A DNA stretch of 64,000 nt from Flavobacterium sp. LC2016-13 (lineage in GTDB: Bacteria > Bacteroidota > Bacteroidia > Flavobacteriales > Flavobacteriaceae). The translations under genes were made by a program, and so were the position numbers. The stretch spans positions 1-64,000 of the forward strand of contig NZ_WMDQ01000003.1 in NCBI RefSeq assembly GCF_009707955.1, given 5' to 3'. This document shows, piece after piece, positions 17,613-26,082 of this stretch (the stretch's first letter is position 1; each line of letters opens with the position of its first letter). The notes below the pieces were generated by a model. The model saw nothing but the letters and a program-made list of their open reading frames with translations. It was not told the DNA's origin and ran no database searches.

Positions 17613-19534
17613 TGCCATCTCACAAAAGCCTCCATTGCAGCATAACTTGCGAGTCCCATTTGTTGGTAAACTTGAGCTGTTTCATGGTTTCTGTCTTCGG
17701 CTCTTTGCCAGAATTCCCTGGCATCAGTTCCCTGAAAAACAACACCGTCTTTTTGGGATTGGTGTTTGAAGATTCCGTGACGTTTTGCCAAAACCTGATC
17801 CGGACTCATCGGAACAGCCATTTCAACTTCATCAATTCCCCATTCCTGCCATGCGCCTCGGTACAACCATAACCAGCAATCGTTCATGAATTCTTTTGGT
17901 TTTAATACTTTTACAGCTTCAAAAATGGCATCCAGACAAACTTTATGGGTTCCGTGTGGATCTGCAAGATCTCCTGCTGCGTAGATTTGATGCGGTTTTA
18001 TTTTTTCAATCAAATGCACCGTCAACTGAATGTCTTCCGGTCCGATTGGTTTCTTTTCAATAGTTCCGGTTTCATAAAAAGGTAATTCCATAAAATGAAT
18101 CTGGTCATCGTTCAGCCCCACAAAATGACTTGTTGCTCTCGCCTCGCCTTTTCTGATCAACCCTTTAATATATCTTACTTCAGGAATATCAATTTCGCTG
18201 TTCTTTTTATTCTCTAAAAACGTTTGTGCTTTTTTGTAGATATTATCTGCTTCCGCGCTTTTGATGTTGAATTTTTCGTTGTAATCAATTACGAATCTTG
18301 CAAATCTTAAAGCTTCGTCATCCGCAACCGCGATGTTTCCCGAGGTTTGGTACGCCACATGCACTTCGTGTCCCTGTTCCTGCAAACGCATAAAAGTTCC
18401 TCCCATACTAATGATATCATCATCAGGATGCGGACTGAAAATCAACACGCGCTTTCTGGTTGGTTCTGCCCTTTCCGGACGGTTGGAATCGTCTGCATTT
18501 GGTTTTCCTCCCGGCCAGCCCGTAATGGTATTTTGCAGTTTATTGAATATTTTGATATTGATGTCGTACGCCGGACCTGAATCTGCCAGTAAATCGCTCA
18601 TTCCGTTTTCGATATAATCGGCATCGGTAAGCATTAAAATTGGTTTTTTAAGATCCAGTGCCAGTCCCAAAACCGCTTTTCTGATTAATTTATCAGTCCA
18701 AATTACTTTTTCAACCAGCCACGGCCTGTTGATTCTTGTCAGTTTTGAGGAAGCCTCTTTATCCAAAACAAAAACCGCGTTATTATGTTCCTGTAAAAAC
18801 GAAGCCGGAATCTGGTTGGTTACTTCATCTTCAACTGATTTTTTAATAATGCTCGCTTTTCCTTCTCCCCAGGCCATCAGGATAACGTGTTTGGCTTCCA
18901 TGATTTTTTTAACCCCAAGGGTAATAGCGGTTCTTGGCGTATTGCTCAATCCCGAAAAATCCTTGCTTGCCGCAACCCTTGTAATATGGTCCAGCGCTAC
19001 TAAACGCGTTTTTGAGTTTTGAAGTGAACCGGATTCATTAAAACCGATATGTCCGTTTCCTCCAATGCCAAGAATCTGCAGATCGATTCCGCCCAAAGCT
19101 TCGATTTTGGCTTCGTACTCATGACAGTAATCCGCGATTTGTTCTTTGGTTAAAAGTCCGTCGGGAACATGCGCGTTTTCAGGCAAAATATCAACATGGT
19201 CAAACAAAAGTTCTTTCATGAAACGAACGTAACTGTTGATCGAATTTGGCTGCATCGGATAATATTCATCCAAATTGAAACTGATTACGTTTTTAAAACT
19301 CAAACCTTCTTCTTTATGAAGTCGCACCAGTTCAGCATACAATCCTTTTGGGGAAGATCCTGTGGCCAATCCCAAAATACAAGGCTGGTTTTCTTTTTGT
19401 TTTGATTGAATTAAAGCTGCAATTTCTTTGGCAACCGCTTTTGAGGCATCGGATGAATTGTCAAAAACAACCGTATTGATGTTCTCGAAACGCTTCTCGA
19501 ATCCTGTTGCTTTGTCTATATTACTTTTTATCAT
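17606..19534 (-). CDS. nagB: Glucosamine-6-phosphate deaminase fused to PIG-L/LmbE-type deacetylase
   Basis: A 642-aa two-domain cytoplasmic enzyme. Residues about 15-270 are NagB: LGLATGSSPKGLY (phosphate loop), FNLDEYY (catalytic Asp) and LGIGGNGHIGFNESG. From about 385 comes an LmbE/PIG-L domain opening with VLIFSPHPDDDIISMGG (zinc-binding HPDD) and later DPHGTHKVC. NagB turns GlcN-6-P into fructose-6-P and ammonia; the second domain plausibly deacetylates the N-acetyl sugar phosphate, replacing a separate NagA, which is absent here. The fusion is common in Bacteroidota. I chose ATG 19534; the 29 upstream codons have no conserved content. Confidence 0.92.
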   Translation of the reverse strand: MIKSNIDKATGFEKRFENINTVVFDNSSDASKAVAKEIAALIQSKQKENQPCILGLATGSSPKGLYAELVRLHKEEGLSFKNVISFNLDEYYPMQPNSINSYVRFMKELLFDHVDILPENAHVPDGLLTKEQIADYCHEYEAKIEALGGIDLQILGIGGNGHIGFNESGSLQNSKTRLVALDHITRVAASKDFSGLSNTPRTAITLGVKKIMEAKHVILMAWGEGKASIIKKSVEDEVTNQIPASFLQEHNNAVFVLDKEASSKLTRINRPWLVEKVIWTDKLIRKAVLGLALDLKKPILMLTDADYIENGMSDLLADSGPAYDINIKIFNKLQNTITGWPGGKPNADDSNRPERAEPTRKRVLIFSPHPDDDIISMGGTFMRLQEQGHEVHVAYQTSGNIAVADDEALRFARFVIDYNEKFNIKSAEADNIYKKAQTFLENKKNSEIDIPEVRYIKGLIRKGEARATSHFVGLNDDQIHFMELPFYETGTIEKKPIGPEDIQLTVHLIEKIKPHQIYAAGDLADPHGTHKVCLDAIFEAVKVLKPKEFMNDCWLWLYRGAWQEWGIDEVEMAVPMSPDQVLAKRHGIFKHQSQKDGVVFQGTDAREFWQRAEDRNHETAQVYQQMGLASYAAMEAFVRWHY

Positions 19535-19683
19535 TTTGAAATATATTTTATTATGTTTTTTTATTTTGAATACTTGCCTTTGCGATAAAAAAAGGCATAA
19601 GTTGAACCAGAACACGTTCAAATATGGTTATTTGAGTGCTTATTTGTGTTGAATAAAATGTTTGTGTTTGTCTTCGTAATCTT

Positions 19684-19793
19684 GTCATCCTGACGAAGAA
19701 AGGATCACACTAGAAACTCCGCAAACTAAATCGCCAATCTTTGTCGATTTACTAGTGTGATTTCTCTCCCGAAGCCTCGGGATCGAAATGACA
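19684..19793. repeat. Dispersed palindromic repeat (TGTCATCCTGACGAAG type)
   Basis: The left arm TGTCATCCTGACGAAG...GGATCACACTAG (19684-19712) is mirrored by CTAGTGTGATTTCTC...CGAAATGACA (19752-19793). The outer and inner parts pair, with bulges; the right arm contains an extra small hairpin CCCGAAGCCTCGGG. This is the widespread TGTCATTTCGACGAAGGAGAAATC-like intergenic repeat of Flavobacteria. It lies between the NagB fusion and the MFS gene and may act as an mRNA end structure. Confidence 0.75.
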
Positions 19794-19823
19794 CACTTTT
19801 GCGTTAAATACTTCGCATTTTAT

Positions 19824-21197
19824 TTACCATTTCCTGTATTTATGTCCTTTAAAAGCAAAAAGCACAATCATTAAATAGGCCGGTAATAATATTAAGTATG
19901 CCAATTGATTGCCACTTTTTGCTGCTTCGACAATTCCGGATGCATGATTTGAAGTATTGATTGTATCCGCAAGCAGGCCGTAAAATAACGGAAATACTGC
20001 TCCGCCAATAATTCCCATAATCAGGATTGCACCGCCTATTTTTGTATAACCGCCCAAATCCTGAAGTGCCATTGGCCAAATTGCCGGCCAGCATAATGCA
20101 TTTGCCAATCCTAAAAGCGCAACCAAAATAATGATTAAAGGCAATTGTGGAATTCCTGGCAATTGAATCATGATTTTAGGAGAAAGTATTACGATTAAAG
20201 AAACTAAAATAAGACCTAAAAATCCTGATACTTTTAAGGCAAAAACCTGCGAAACATATTTAGGAATAAGTGTGATTCCTAAAATATATCCAATAACCAT
20301 TGCAGTCATTGTAAATGAAGTCAGTTTGAGATAAAACGAACCATTTTCTCCATAAACCCCTAATTGTTTTCCGAAACCTCCAATAGAATCTCCAGCTAAA
20401 ACTTCGGCAGCGATGTAAACCATCAAAGTAATAACTCCAAAAACCAATTGCGGATGTTTGAACGCTTCTTTTATTTGTTTAAAAATGCTTAAATGTGCTA
20501 CTTGTCCTTCATCATCTAAATTGATTTCAGGAAGTGGAGAAAATTTCACCAAAACGGCCAAAACTAACATAATTCCTGCCATATACATATAAGGCGTTTG
20601 CAATTGCAAGGCTAATAAATCTAAAGCACTTTCTTTTTGTACGGATGTCATTACGGCAATTTTATCTGCAGAATAATCGCCAATATTGGATAACACCAAA
20701 GAGGTTAATAATAATGGTGCAAGAAATCCTGCCAGTTTATTTGCAATTCCTAAAACGCTGATTCTGGCTGCGGCACTTTCCCGCGGTCCAATTACAACCA
20801 CATACGGATTTGCAGCGGTTTGTAAAACTGCTAAACCGGTTCCCATTACAAATAAAGCAATCAAGAAAAGACCAAAAGTTCGGGCTTCGGCGGCGGGATA
20901 AAATAGTAATGCACCAACGGCAATGACTAGTAATCCTAACGAAATTCCGTTTTTGTAACCTACTTTTTCAATTAAAAATGAGGACGGAATTGCCATAACA
21001 AAATAGGCGATGTAAAAAGCAAATGTCACAAAATAAGATTGTGATTCCGTTAATTCACAAGCTAGTTTAAAAAACGGAATCAGCGGTCCGTTCAGCCAGG
21101 TTACGAATCCAAAAATAAAAAATAATGAAGTTAAAATAACCATTGGAATCAAAGTACTGCTTTGTTCTTTTTTTAAGGTAAGATCGATTTGTGACAT
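19824..21197 (-). CDS. FucP-family sugar:proton MFS transporter (NagP-like)
   Basis: A 457-aa inner-membrane protein with about 12 helices. The opening LTSLFFIFGFVTWLNGPLIPFFK and the later GLAVLQTAANPYVVVIGPRESAAARI are signatures of the fucose/glucose/galactose permease family. Members found in amino-sugar operons (NagP) import GlcNAc. Set between NagB and the kinase operon, it probably imports the N-acetylhexosamine freed in the periplasm. The exact sugar cannot be read from the sequence. The 209-bp gap upstream holds a palindromic repeat. Confidence 0.88.
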   Translation of the reverse strand: MSQIDLTLKKEQSSTLIPMVILTSLFFIFGFVTWLNGPLIPFFKLACELTESQSYFVTFAFYIAYFVMAIPSSFLIEKVGYKNGISLGLLVIAVGALLFYPAAEARTFGLFLIALFVMGTGLAVLQTAANPYVVVIGPRESAAARISVLGIANKLAGFLAPLLLTSLVLSNIGDYSADKIAVMTSVQKESALDLLALQLQTPYMYMAGIMLVLAVLVKFSPLPEINLDDEGQVAHLSIFKQIKEAFKHPQLVFGVITLMVYIAAEVLAGDSIGGFGKQLGVYGENGSFYLKLTSFTMTAMVIGYILGITLIPKYVSQVFALKVSGFLGLILVSLIVILSPKIMIQLPGIPQLPLIIILVALLGLANALCWPAIWPMALQDLGGYTKIGGAILIMGIIGGAVFPLFYGLLADTINTSNHASGIVEAAKSGNQLAYLILLPAYLMIVLFAFKGHKYRKW

Positions 21198-21241
21198 ATT
21201 TTTGGTTTTTGTTTGGTTTGTCTTTTGTTGGTTATTATTTC

Positions 21242-21375
21242 AACACATAGGAACATAGTTTTTGAAACTGCATAAAAGGCGTTTCACTTGCATTAACAAA
21301 CATAGCTATGTGTGGAAACTTGTTTCTTTGGTATTCTTTTTTACACATTTAAACCTATGTTTCTATGTGTTTAAA
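21242..21375. repeat. CACATAG inverted-repeat element, copy 1
   Basis: The outer arms CACATAGGAACATAG (about 21244-21258) and CTATGTTTCTATGTG (about 21355-21369) are inverted. Inner landmarks are GGCGTTTCACTTGCATTAA and the palindrome ACATAGCTATGTG. The same structure is found in reverse orientation at 25930-26071, with most positions conserved. It has no coding capacity and resembles a miniature inverted-repeat or REP-like intergenic element. Confidence 0.8.
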
Positions 21376-21406
21376 TATTCTCATGCATTGTTTTTTTGTC
21401 TAAAAA

Positions 21407-22333
21407 TTATTTGCTGACCAATTTCTGATCGTAAAAAAGAATGGTTTCTTCTAATGCCTGATCTATCGTATATTCCGGTTTAAATCCTAATTGATTGAAT
21501 TTAGAAGGATTAGCTTTAGAATGTTTGATATCGCCCGGTCTTTCATCCAGAAATTTTATCTGTGATTTTGAATTGGTAATTTTTATAATTTTTTCAGCTA
21601 ATTCTAAAACTGATGTACTGTGACCAAGCGCCACATTATAGGTCTCATTTCCTGTTTGCGAAGCCAGAATATTTGCTTTTACCACATCTTTTACATAAAT
21701 AAAATCTCTGGTTTGCAAGCCGTCTCCGTAAATGGTAATTGGTTCGTTTTGAAGTGCTTTATTAATAAAAATTGGCACTGCCGCCGCATAAGCTGATTCA
21801 GGATTTTGGCGCGGACCGAACACATTAAAATAACGCAAAGAAGCTGTTGGAACCTGATATTGATCGAGATACATTTTTAGATAATATTCTCCGTCCAGTT
21901 TTGTAATGGCGTAAGGCGTCATTGGTTCAGGAAACATGGTTTCTACTTTTGGTAAAACTGGATTGTTGCCATAATTTGCTGCCGATGTTGAAAGTACTAC
22001 TTTACAATTTTCATTATTTTTTGCCGCTTCTAAAATATTTATAGTTCCTATTGTATTGATTTCTATACATTCTCTAATTTTCAATAACGATTCCGGAACA
22101 CTTACCAAAGCTGCCAAATGAAAAACACCTGATGCTCCACTCACTACTTCGTTTACTAAATTTTCGTCACGAATATCTCCTTTTACAAAATCAACATTTA
22201 ATCCGTTTAAGTTATGTTCGAATCCCGTTCTAAGGCTATCAAGTATTGTAACCTGATGTCCTTTATTTGATAAATATTCGGCAATGTGGCTTCCTATAAA
22301 ACCGGCACCTCCAGTAATTACATATTTTTTCAT
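21407..22333 (-). CDS. NAD-dependent UDP-sugar 4-epimerase (GalE/WbpP-like)
   Basis: A 308-aa extended SDR: ITGGAGFIGSHIAEYL is the NAD loop, and the catalytic pair is in YAITKLDGEYY (YxxxK). RYFNVFGPRQNP and the substrate-binding TIYGDGLQTRDFIYVKDV follow. It lies 5 bp downstream of the sugar kinase gene, which is 1 bp from a nucleotidyltransferase. In the galacto-N-biose/lacto-N-biose pathway this kinase-transferase-epimerase trio turns GalNAc-1-P or Gal-1-P into the gluco form via UDP-sugars. I infer UDP-GalNAc/UDP-GlcNAc 4-epimerisation; UDP-Gal/Glc is the alternative. Confidence 0.88.
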   Translation of the reverse strand: MKKYVITGGAGFIGSHIAEYLSNKGHQVTILDSLRTGFEHNLNGLNVDFVKGDIRDENLVNEVVSGASGVFHLAALVSVPESLLKIRECIEINTIGTINILEAAKNNENCKVVLSTSAANYGNNPVLPKVETMFPEPMTPYAITKLDGEYYLKMYLDQYQVPTASLRYFNVFGPRQNPESAYAAAVPIFINKALQNEPITIYGDGLQTRDFIYVKDVVKANILASQTGNETYNVALGHSTSVLELAEKIIKITNSKSQIKFLDERPGDIKHSKANPSKFNQLGFKPEYTIDQALEETILFYDQKLVSK

Positions 22334-22338
22334 TTTTT

Positions 22339-23442
22339 TTATTTTAATGATCCTATAAAATTCAAATTATAGTCTTCCATTTCTTTAAATTGTTCTGTAA
22401 GGCTTTCAATTAGTTTAAATTGATTTTTTGAACGATCAAGATTATGTTCCGGATATTCTGTTTTGTAATAGACATCATCATTTAAAAAATCAGTCAAAAA
22501 ACGCAATGCCATAATAAAAACCATAGTTTTAGCGCCAAGCGGCAGGTATTTTATTTCTAATAATGAAAGAGATGAATTCGTTTTTTCAAGAAAACCTTTT
22601 ACGTAGGCTTTATAATACTGCAAATTGAAATTGACAAGTTCCAGATTTTTTTCATCTTCGGCGGCCGTATTACAAATGGTTCTTATGGCATCACCAAAAT
22701 CATAATGAATAATTCCGGGCATAACCGTGTCTGTATCAATTACACAAAGACCTTTTTTATTGGTATCGAAAAGTGCGTTTGAAATTTTGGTGTCGTTATG
22801 GGTAACTCGCAGTTTTATTTTTCCGGTATCTTTTAGTTTTTGCAAAATGTGCATTTCTTCTTTTAGTTCGTGAACGAGATTTATGCAACTTTTGGCTTGC
22901 TCAATTCGTTGTCCCGAAGCTTCTTTTAAAGCCGTATCAAACTGAGAATAACGAAACGCCATATTATGAAAATTCGGAATTACTTCTATTAATTTTCTGG
23001 CATCAAAATCACTGGTGAGGTTTAAAAATTCACCAAACAATTTTCCGCCTTCATAAGCAATTTCCTCATTATTAACGGTTTCAAAAGTCAAACTTCCTTC
23101 AATATAAACCATCATATTCCAGAAATTTCCGTCTTGATCATGATAATAGAAAATTCCTTTTTTGGTTCCGATAAAAGTAAGTACGCGACGTTTTAATTCG
23201 TCTTGAGACAAATGTTTTAGTTTTCGCAGCAAATGTTTGCTCACGCTGACCTTATTGGCAATAAGGCCCGGAACATCTTTAAAAACGCCATTATTAATTC
23301 GCTGCAAAATAAACTGTTTACGACTATCAGTTGTAACCAAATAGGTATCATTGATGTGGCCGGAAGCCAATTCTCCAAAATTTTTGAAAACCTCTACATG
23401 GTCGAACTGGTCGAATATAAATTTTAAATTTTCTGCTACCAT
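22339..23442 (-). CDS. NahK-like N-acetylhexosamine 1-kinase (APH fold)
   Basis: A 367-aa aminoglycoside-phosphotransferase-fold kinase. FGELASGHINDTYLV is the glycine-rich loop and FILQRIN the ATP-contact lysine-like segment. RVTHNDTKISNALFD carries the catalytic HND, and VIDTDTVMPGIIHYDFGDAIR the Mg-binding Asp. This HNDTK...DTVMPG pattern is that of NahK, which phosphorylates GlcNAc or GalNAc at C1. It shares an operon with a nucleotidyltransferase (1-bp gap) and an epimerase (5-bp gap). An antibiotic-resistance role is unlikely in this context. Confidence 0.85.
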   Translation of the reverse strand: MVAENLKFIFDQFDHVEVFKNFGELASGHINDTYLVTTDSRKQFILQRINNGVFKDVPGLIANKVSVSKHLLRKLKHLSQDELKRRVLTFIGTKKGIFYYHDQDGNFWNMMVYIEGSLTFETVNNEEIAYEGGKLFGEFLNLTSDFDARKLIEVIPNFHNMAFRYSQFDTALKEASGQRIEQAKSCINLVHELKEEMHILQKLKDTGKIKLRVTHNDTKISNALFDTNKKGLCVIDTDTVMPGIIHYDFGDAIRTICNTAAEDEKNLELVNFNLQYYKAYVKGFLEKTNSSLSLLEIKYLPLGAKTMVFIMALRFLTDFLNDDVYYKTEYPEHNLDRSKNQFKLIESLTEQFKEMEDYNLNFIGSLK

Positions 23443-23443
23443 A

Positions 23444-24352
23444 TTACCAGAGATTAGTTGGATAAACTTTTTGGGCTCTTAATTTTTCGATTTCTTTTTT
23501 TACAATTTCCTTATCTTCTTTATAGGTAACTCCAAACCATTTTGCATTCGACTGAAGAACTTCGAGCGATGCATTATCTGATTTCAATATTTCATTTACA
23601 ACGGATGTAATAAAGAATTCTGCTTTTAAATCATGTTCGTTTTCTTTCAGGAATTCCTCAAAAAGAGCACCTCCAAATTCAAAACATTTTGGCGTAAAAC
23701 CCCAGAAATTCATTGATACAATTGTATTTTCATCAATCGGAATAAACTTTCCGTTATCATCTTTACGCATCAGTTTACCATCTATTTTTTCGATGTGAGT
23801 GCGTTCTGTAACATCGGTTAGATAATTATTTTCATCAACCTGACATTCTCCTCTTGAAACAAAACCATGATCAGAAACGGTGTTTTTAAGCAAATACGCC
23901 ATCATATTAAAATGGTATGATTCTTTATCCATTTCTGTCAATGCTTTTGCCATGATTTCAAAAGCTTCTTTTCCGTAAAAATCATCGGCATTTATAATGG
24001 CAAAATTTTCTGTTACTTCATCTTTTGCCATTAATAGTGCGTGTCCGGTTCCCCAAGGTTTTTTTCTTTCGGGATTTTGGTATTTTGCCGGAACATTATC
24101 TATTTCCTGAAACACATATCCTACTTCAGCTTTTCCTTCTAACTTTTTATTAAAAATCTCTTTGCACTCTTCTTCAATATTTTTGCTTATAATAAATACA
24201 AATTTTCCAAAGCCAGCCTGTAATGCATCATATATCGAAAAATCCATAATAGTATCTCCTTCTGGAGTAAATGTATCTAACTGTTTTAATCCTCCATATC
24301 GACTTCCAATACCTGCCGCCAAAATCACGAGAGTAGGTTTACTTTTGCTCAT
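23444..24352 (-). CDS. Sugar-1-phosphate nucleotidyltransferase
   Basis: A 302-aa NTP_transferase-fold enzyme: VILAAGIGSRYGGLKQLDTF is the NTP-binding signature, PWGTGHALL the base-contact segment and AIINADDFYG the metal-binding Asp. The C-terminal half differs from GlmU, RmlA and GalU, and there is no left-handed beta-helix. As the first gene of the operon with the NahK-like kinase and the epimerase, it most likely makes UDP-GalNAc or UDP-GlcNAc from the 1-phosphates and may also run in reverse. The start is 321 bp from the divergent LacI gene, with operators between them. Confidence 0.87.
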   Translation of the reverse strand: MSKSKPTLVILAAGIGSRYGGLKQLDTFTPEGDTIMDFSIYDALQAGFGKFVFIISKNIEEECKEIFNKKLEGKAEVGYVFQEIDNVPAKYQNPERKKPWGTGHALLMAKDEVTENFAIINADDFYGKEAFEIMAKALTEMDKESYHFNMMAYLLKNTVSDHGFVSRGECQVDENNYLTDVTERTHIEKIDGKLMRKDDNGKFIPIDENTIVSMNFWGFTPKCFEFGGALFEEFLKENEHDLKAEFFITSVVNEILKSDNASLEVLQSNAKWFGVTYKEDKEIVKKEIEKLRAQKVYPTNLW

Positions 24353-24587
24353 TTAAATAGTATATTAATTGGTTTATTATTTTTAATTGTTTTTGGTCAG
24401 TTTTTTTATTCTCCGGTGATTTTAAAAAGAAGCAAAATAACAAGCGATCTTATTTTGAAAACTTCTCTTAGAAAGTGAAAAATAAATATTAATCTGACAG
24501 TTTTTAAGTTAATATCCTAAACTATATGATTAATATTCGGCTAAAATATATATTAATATTCTATAAAAAAAGAAAATTGTGTTAAAA

Positions 24588-24622
24588 TGTGCTCGAACAC
24601 AATTAAAATGTTTTCGAACACA
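24588..24622. promoter_or_regulatory. Pair of LacI-type operators in divergent promoter
   Basis: TGTGCTCGAACACA (24588-24601) and TGTTTTCGAACACA (24609-24622), centres 21 bp apart, about two helical turns. They lie 51 bp upstream of the LacI-type start and 236 bp upstream of the nucleotidyltransferase start, so they could control both. A -7-like TATATTTG (24658-24665) lies just before the LacI ATG, with no clear -33. The rest of 24353-24587 is AT-rich without a gene. Confidence 0.78.
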
Positions 24623-24672
24623 TAAAATAAAATATTTTCTGATATTTGATTTTTATATATATTTGTTTCTAT

Positions 24673-25713
24673 ATGGAAAAAATTTACACAATTAAGGATA
24701 TTGCAGAACTTGCAGGTGTTTCTAAAGGCACTGTAGATCGTGTTTTGCATAAAAGAGGAAAAGTCTCTCAGGATGCTCTTGACAGGGTTAATGAAGTTTT
24801 GGATAAAATTGATTATCAGCCTAATTTAATGGCGAGAAGTTTAAAGAAGACACAAATCTATTCTATCTGTGTTCTGATTCCTGATTCTAAAAATGATCCG
24901 TATTGGCAACCTTGTATTGATGGTATCAATGAAGCTAAAAAAGAGTTTAAATCTTTTAATGTTAAGGTTGAAATTTTCTTGTTTGATGCCACAAGTACGG
25001 CATCTTTTGTAGAAACAAATAAAGCGGTTTTAAACGCGTCGCCAGATGCTGTTTTATTGGTTCCTTTATTTCATAAAGAAGCTATTGACGCTATTGAAAC
25101 GTATAATTCCAAAGGCATTATCGCAAGCATTTTTAATAATCAGCTTAAATCGAGTTCGATAAAAAGTTTTGTTGGTCAGGATTTATTTCAAAGTGGACGA
25201 ATTGCTGCAAGATTATTAGAATTATTGATTCAAAAAGGTACAATCGCCATCATTCATATTGATGAAGATTATGAGAATGCTATTCACATGCAGGAAAAAG
25301 AAAAGGGTTTCAGGGATTATTTCGATAATCTCGAAAAAGGAAAATTTGAAATCAAGACTTTTAAGGTAAAACATCCACAGTTTAAAACGACGCTTAAAGA
25401 ATATTTAGAAGAAAACCCTAATATTAGCGGGCTTTTTGTAACAACTTCAAAAGCATATCAGGTTGCAAAAATTATTGCTAAAAATCCTGAAAAGAAGATT
25501 GCTCTTGTAGGCTATGATTTGCTTGAAAACAATCTGGAATATTTAAATAATAAAACAATTGATTTTTTGATTCACCAAAATCCGAAAAGACAGGCGTATT
25601 TAGGAACAACAAGTTTAATCGAACACTTTATTTTTGAAAAAGAAATTAGTGCCGAAAAGCTTTTGCCAATTGATATCATTAATACCGAAAACGCGAAGGA
25701 TTATTTTTTATAA
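24673..25713 (+). CDS. LacI-family transcriptional regulator
   Basis: A 346-aa repressor/activator. The N-terminal HTH is IKDIAELAGVSKGTVDRVLH (about 5-24) with the hinge helix YQPNLMARSLKK. From about 62 a type-I periplasmic-binding-like sensor domain follows (YSICVLIPDSKNDPYWQPCI, IAIIHIDEDYENAIH, KIALVGYDLLENN). ATG 24673 fits the usual distance to the HTH; the nine upstream codons are not conserved. It is divergent from the kinase operon, and palindromes in its own promoter recur upstream of SusC and the beta-helix gene. It therefore probably governs the whole amino-sugar regulon. The effector is unknown. Confidence 0.93.
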   Translation: MEKIYTIKDIAELAGVSKGTVDRVLHKRGKVSQDALDRVNEVLDKIDYQPNLMARSLKKTQIYSICVLIPDSKNDPYWQPCIDGINEAKKEFKSFNVKVEIFLFDATSTASFVETNKAVLNASPDAVLLVPLFHKEAIDAIETYNSKGIIASIFNNQLKSSSIKSFVGQDLFQSGRIAARLLELLIQKGTIAIIHIDEDYENAIHMQEKEKGFRDYFDNLEKGKFEIKTFKVKHPQFKTTLKEYLEENPNISGLFVTTSKAYQVAKIIAKNPEKKIALVGYDLLENNLEYLNNKTIDFLIHQNPKRQAYLGTTSLIEHFIFEKEISAEKLLPIDIINTENAKDYFL

Positions 25714-25729
25714 GCTTTGTGTTTATTTT

Positions 25730-25922
25730 TCTCGCAGATTTGGCAGATTGAGCAGATTTTACTTTTTCTCTGTTGCTTATTTTCAATACCTGGAATATAG
25801 ATTTTTATATACCAAAAAGAGAGGCAAAACATGTGTGTTTTGCACAACGCATTAAAAGATTTGCTGCATATTAAACTCTTAAGATTAAAAATAAAATCTG
25901 CTCAATCTGCCAAATCTGCGTG
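25730..25922. repeat. CAGATT inverted-repeat element, copy 1
   Basis: The left arm CTCGCAGATTTGGCAGATTG (25731 on, to 25760) is mirrored by AAAATCTGCTCAATCTGCC... (25893-25920), with a loop of about 130 bases. It follows the LacI stop by 17 bp. A related element is at 61161-61262. No coding frame is credible inside. It probably provides the 3' end of the LacI mRNA. Confidence 0.75.
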
Positions 25923-25929
25923 AAAAAAA

Positions 25930-26071
25930 ATTAAACACATAGAAACATAGAATTTTATGTGTATAAAAAAGAATATAAAAAAAACCAGTTTTCACACATA
26001 GCTATGTTTATTGATGCAAGTGAAACGCCTTTCTAAACTCATACTAAATCTATGTTTCTATGTGTTTAAAT
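25930..26071. repeat. CACATAG inverted-repeat element, copy 2 (reverse orientation)
   Basis: Outer arms AAACACATAGAAACATAG (about 25933-25950) and CTATGTTTCTATGTGTTT (about 26050-26067) are exact inverses. The interior TGCAAGTGAAACGCC and CACACATAGCTATGT are the reverse complements of the interior of the copy at 21242-21375. Together with the preceding CAGATT element it fills the 369-bp gap between the LacI and CBM9-like genes. Confidence 0.8.
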
Positions 26072-26082
26072 AGATTTTTTCA

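Noticed and set aside
22339..23442. Aminoglycoside resistance kinase
   Set aside because: The fold is shared, but the HNDTK and DTVMPG motifs and its operon with a nucleotidyltransferase and an epimerase fit a NahK-type sugar kinase.
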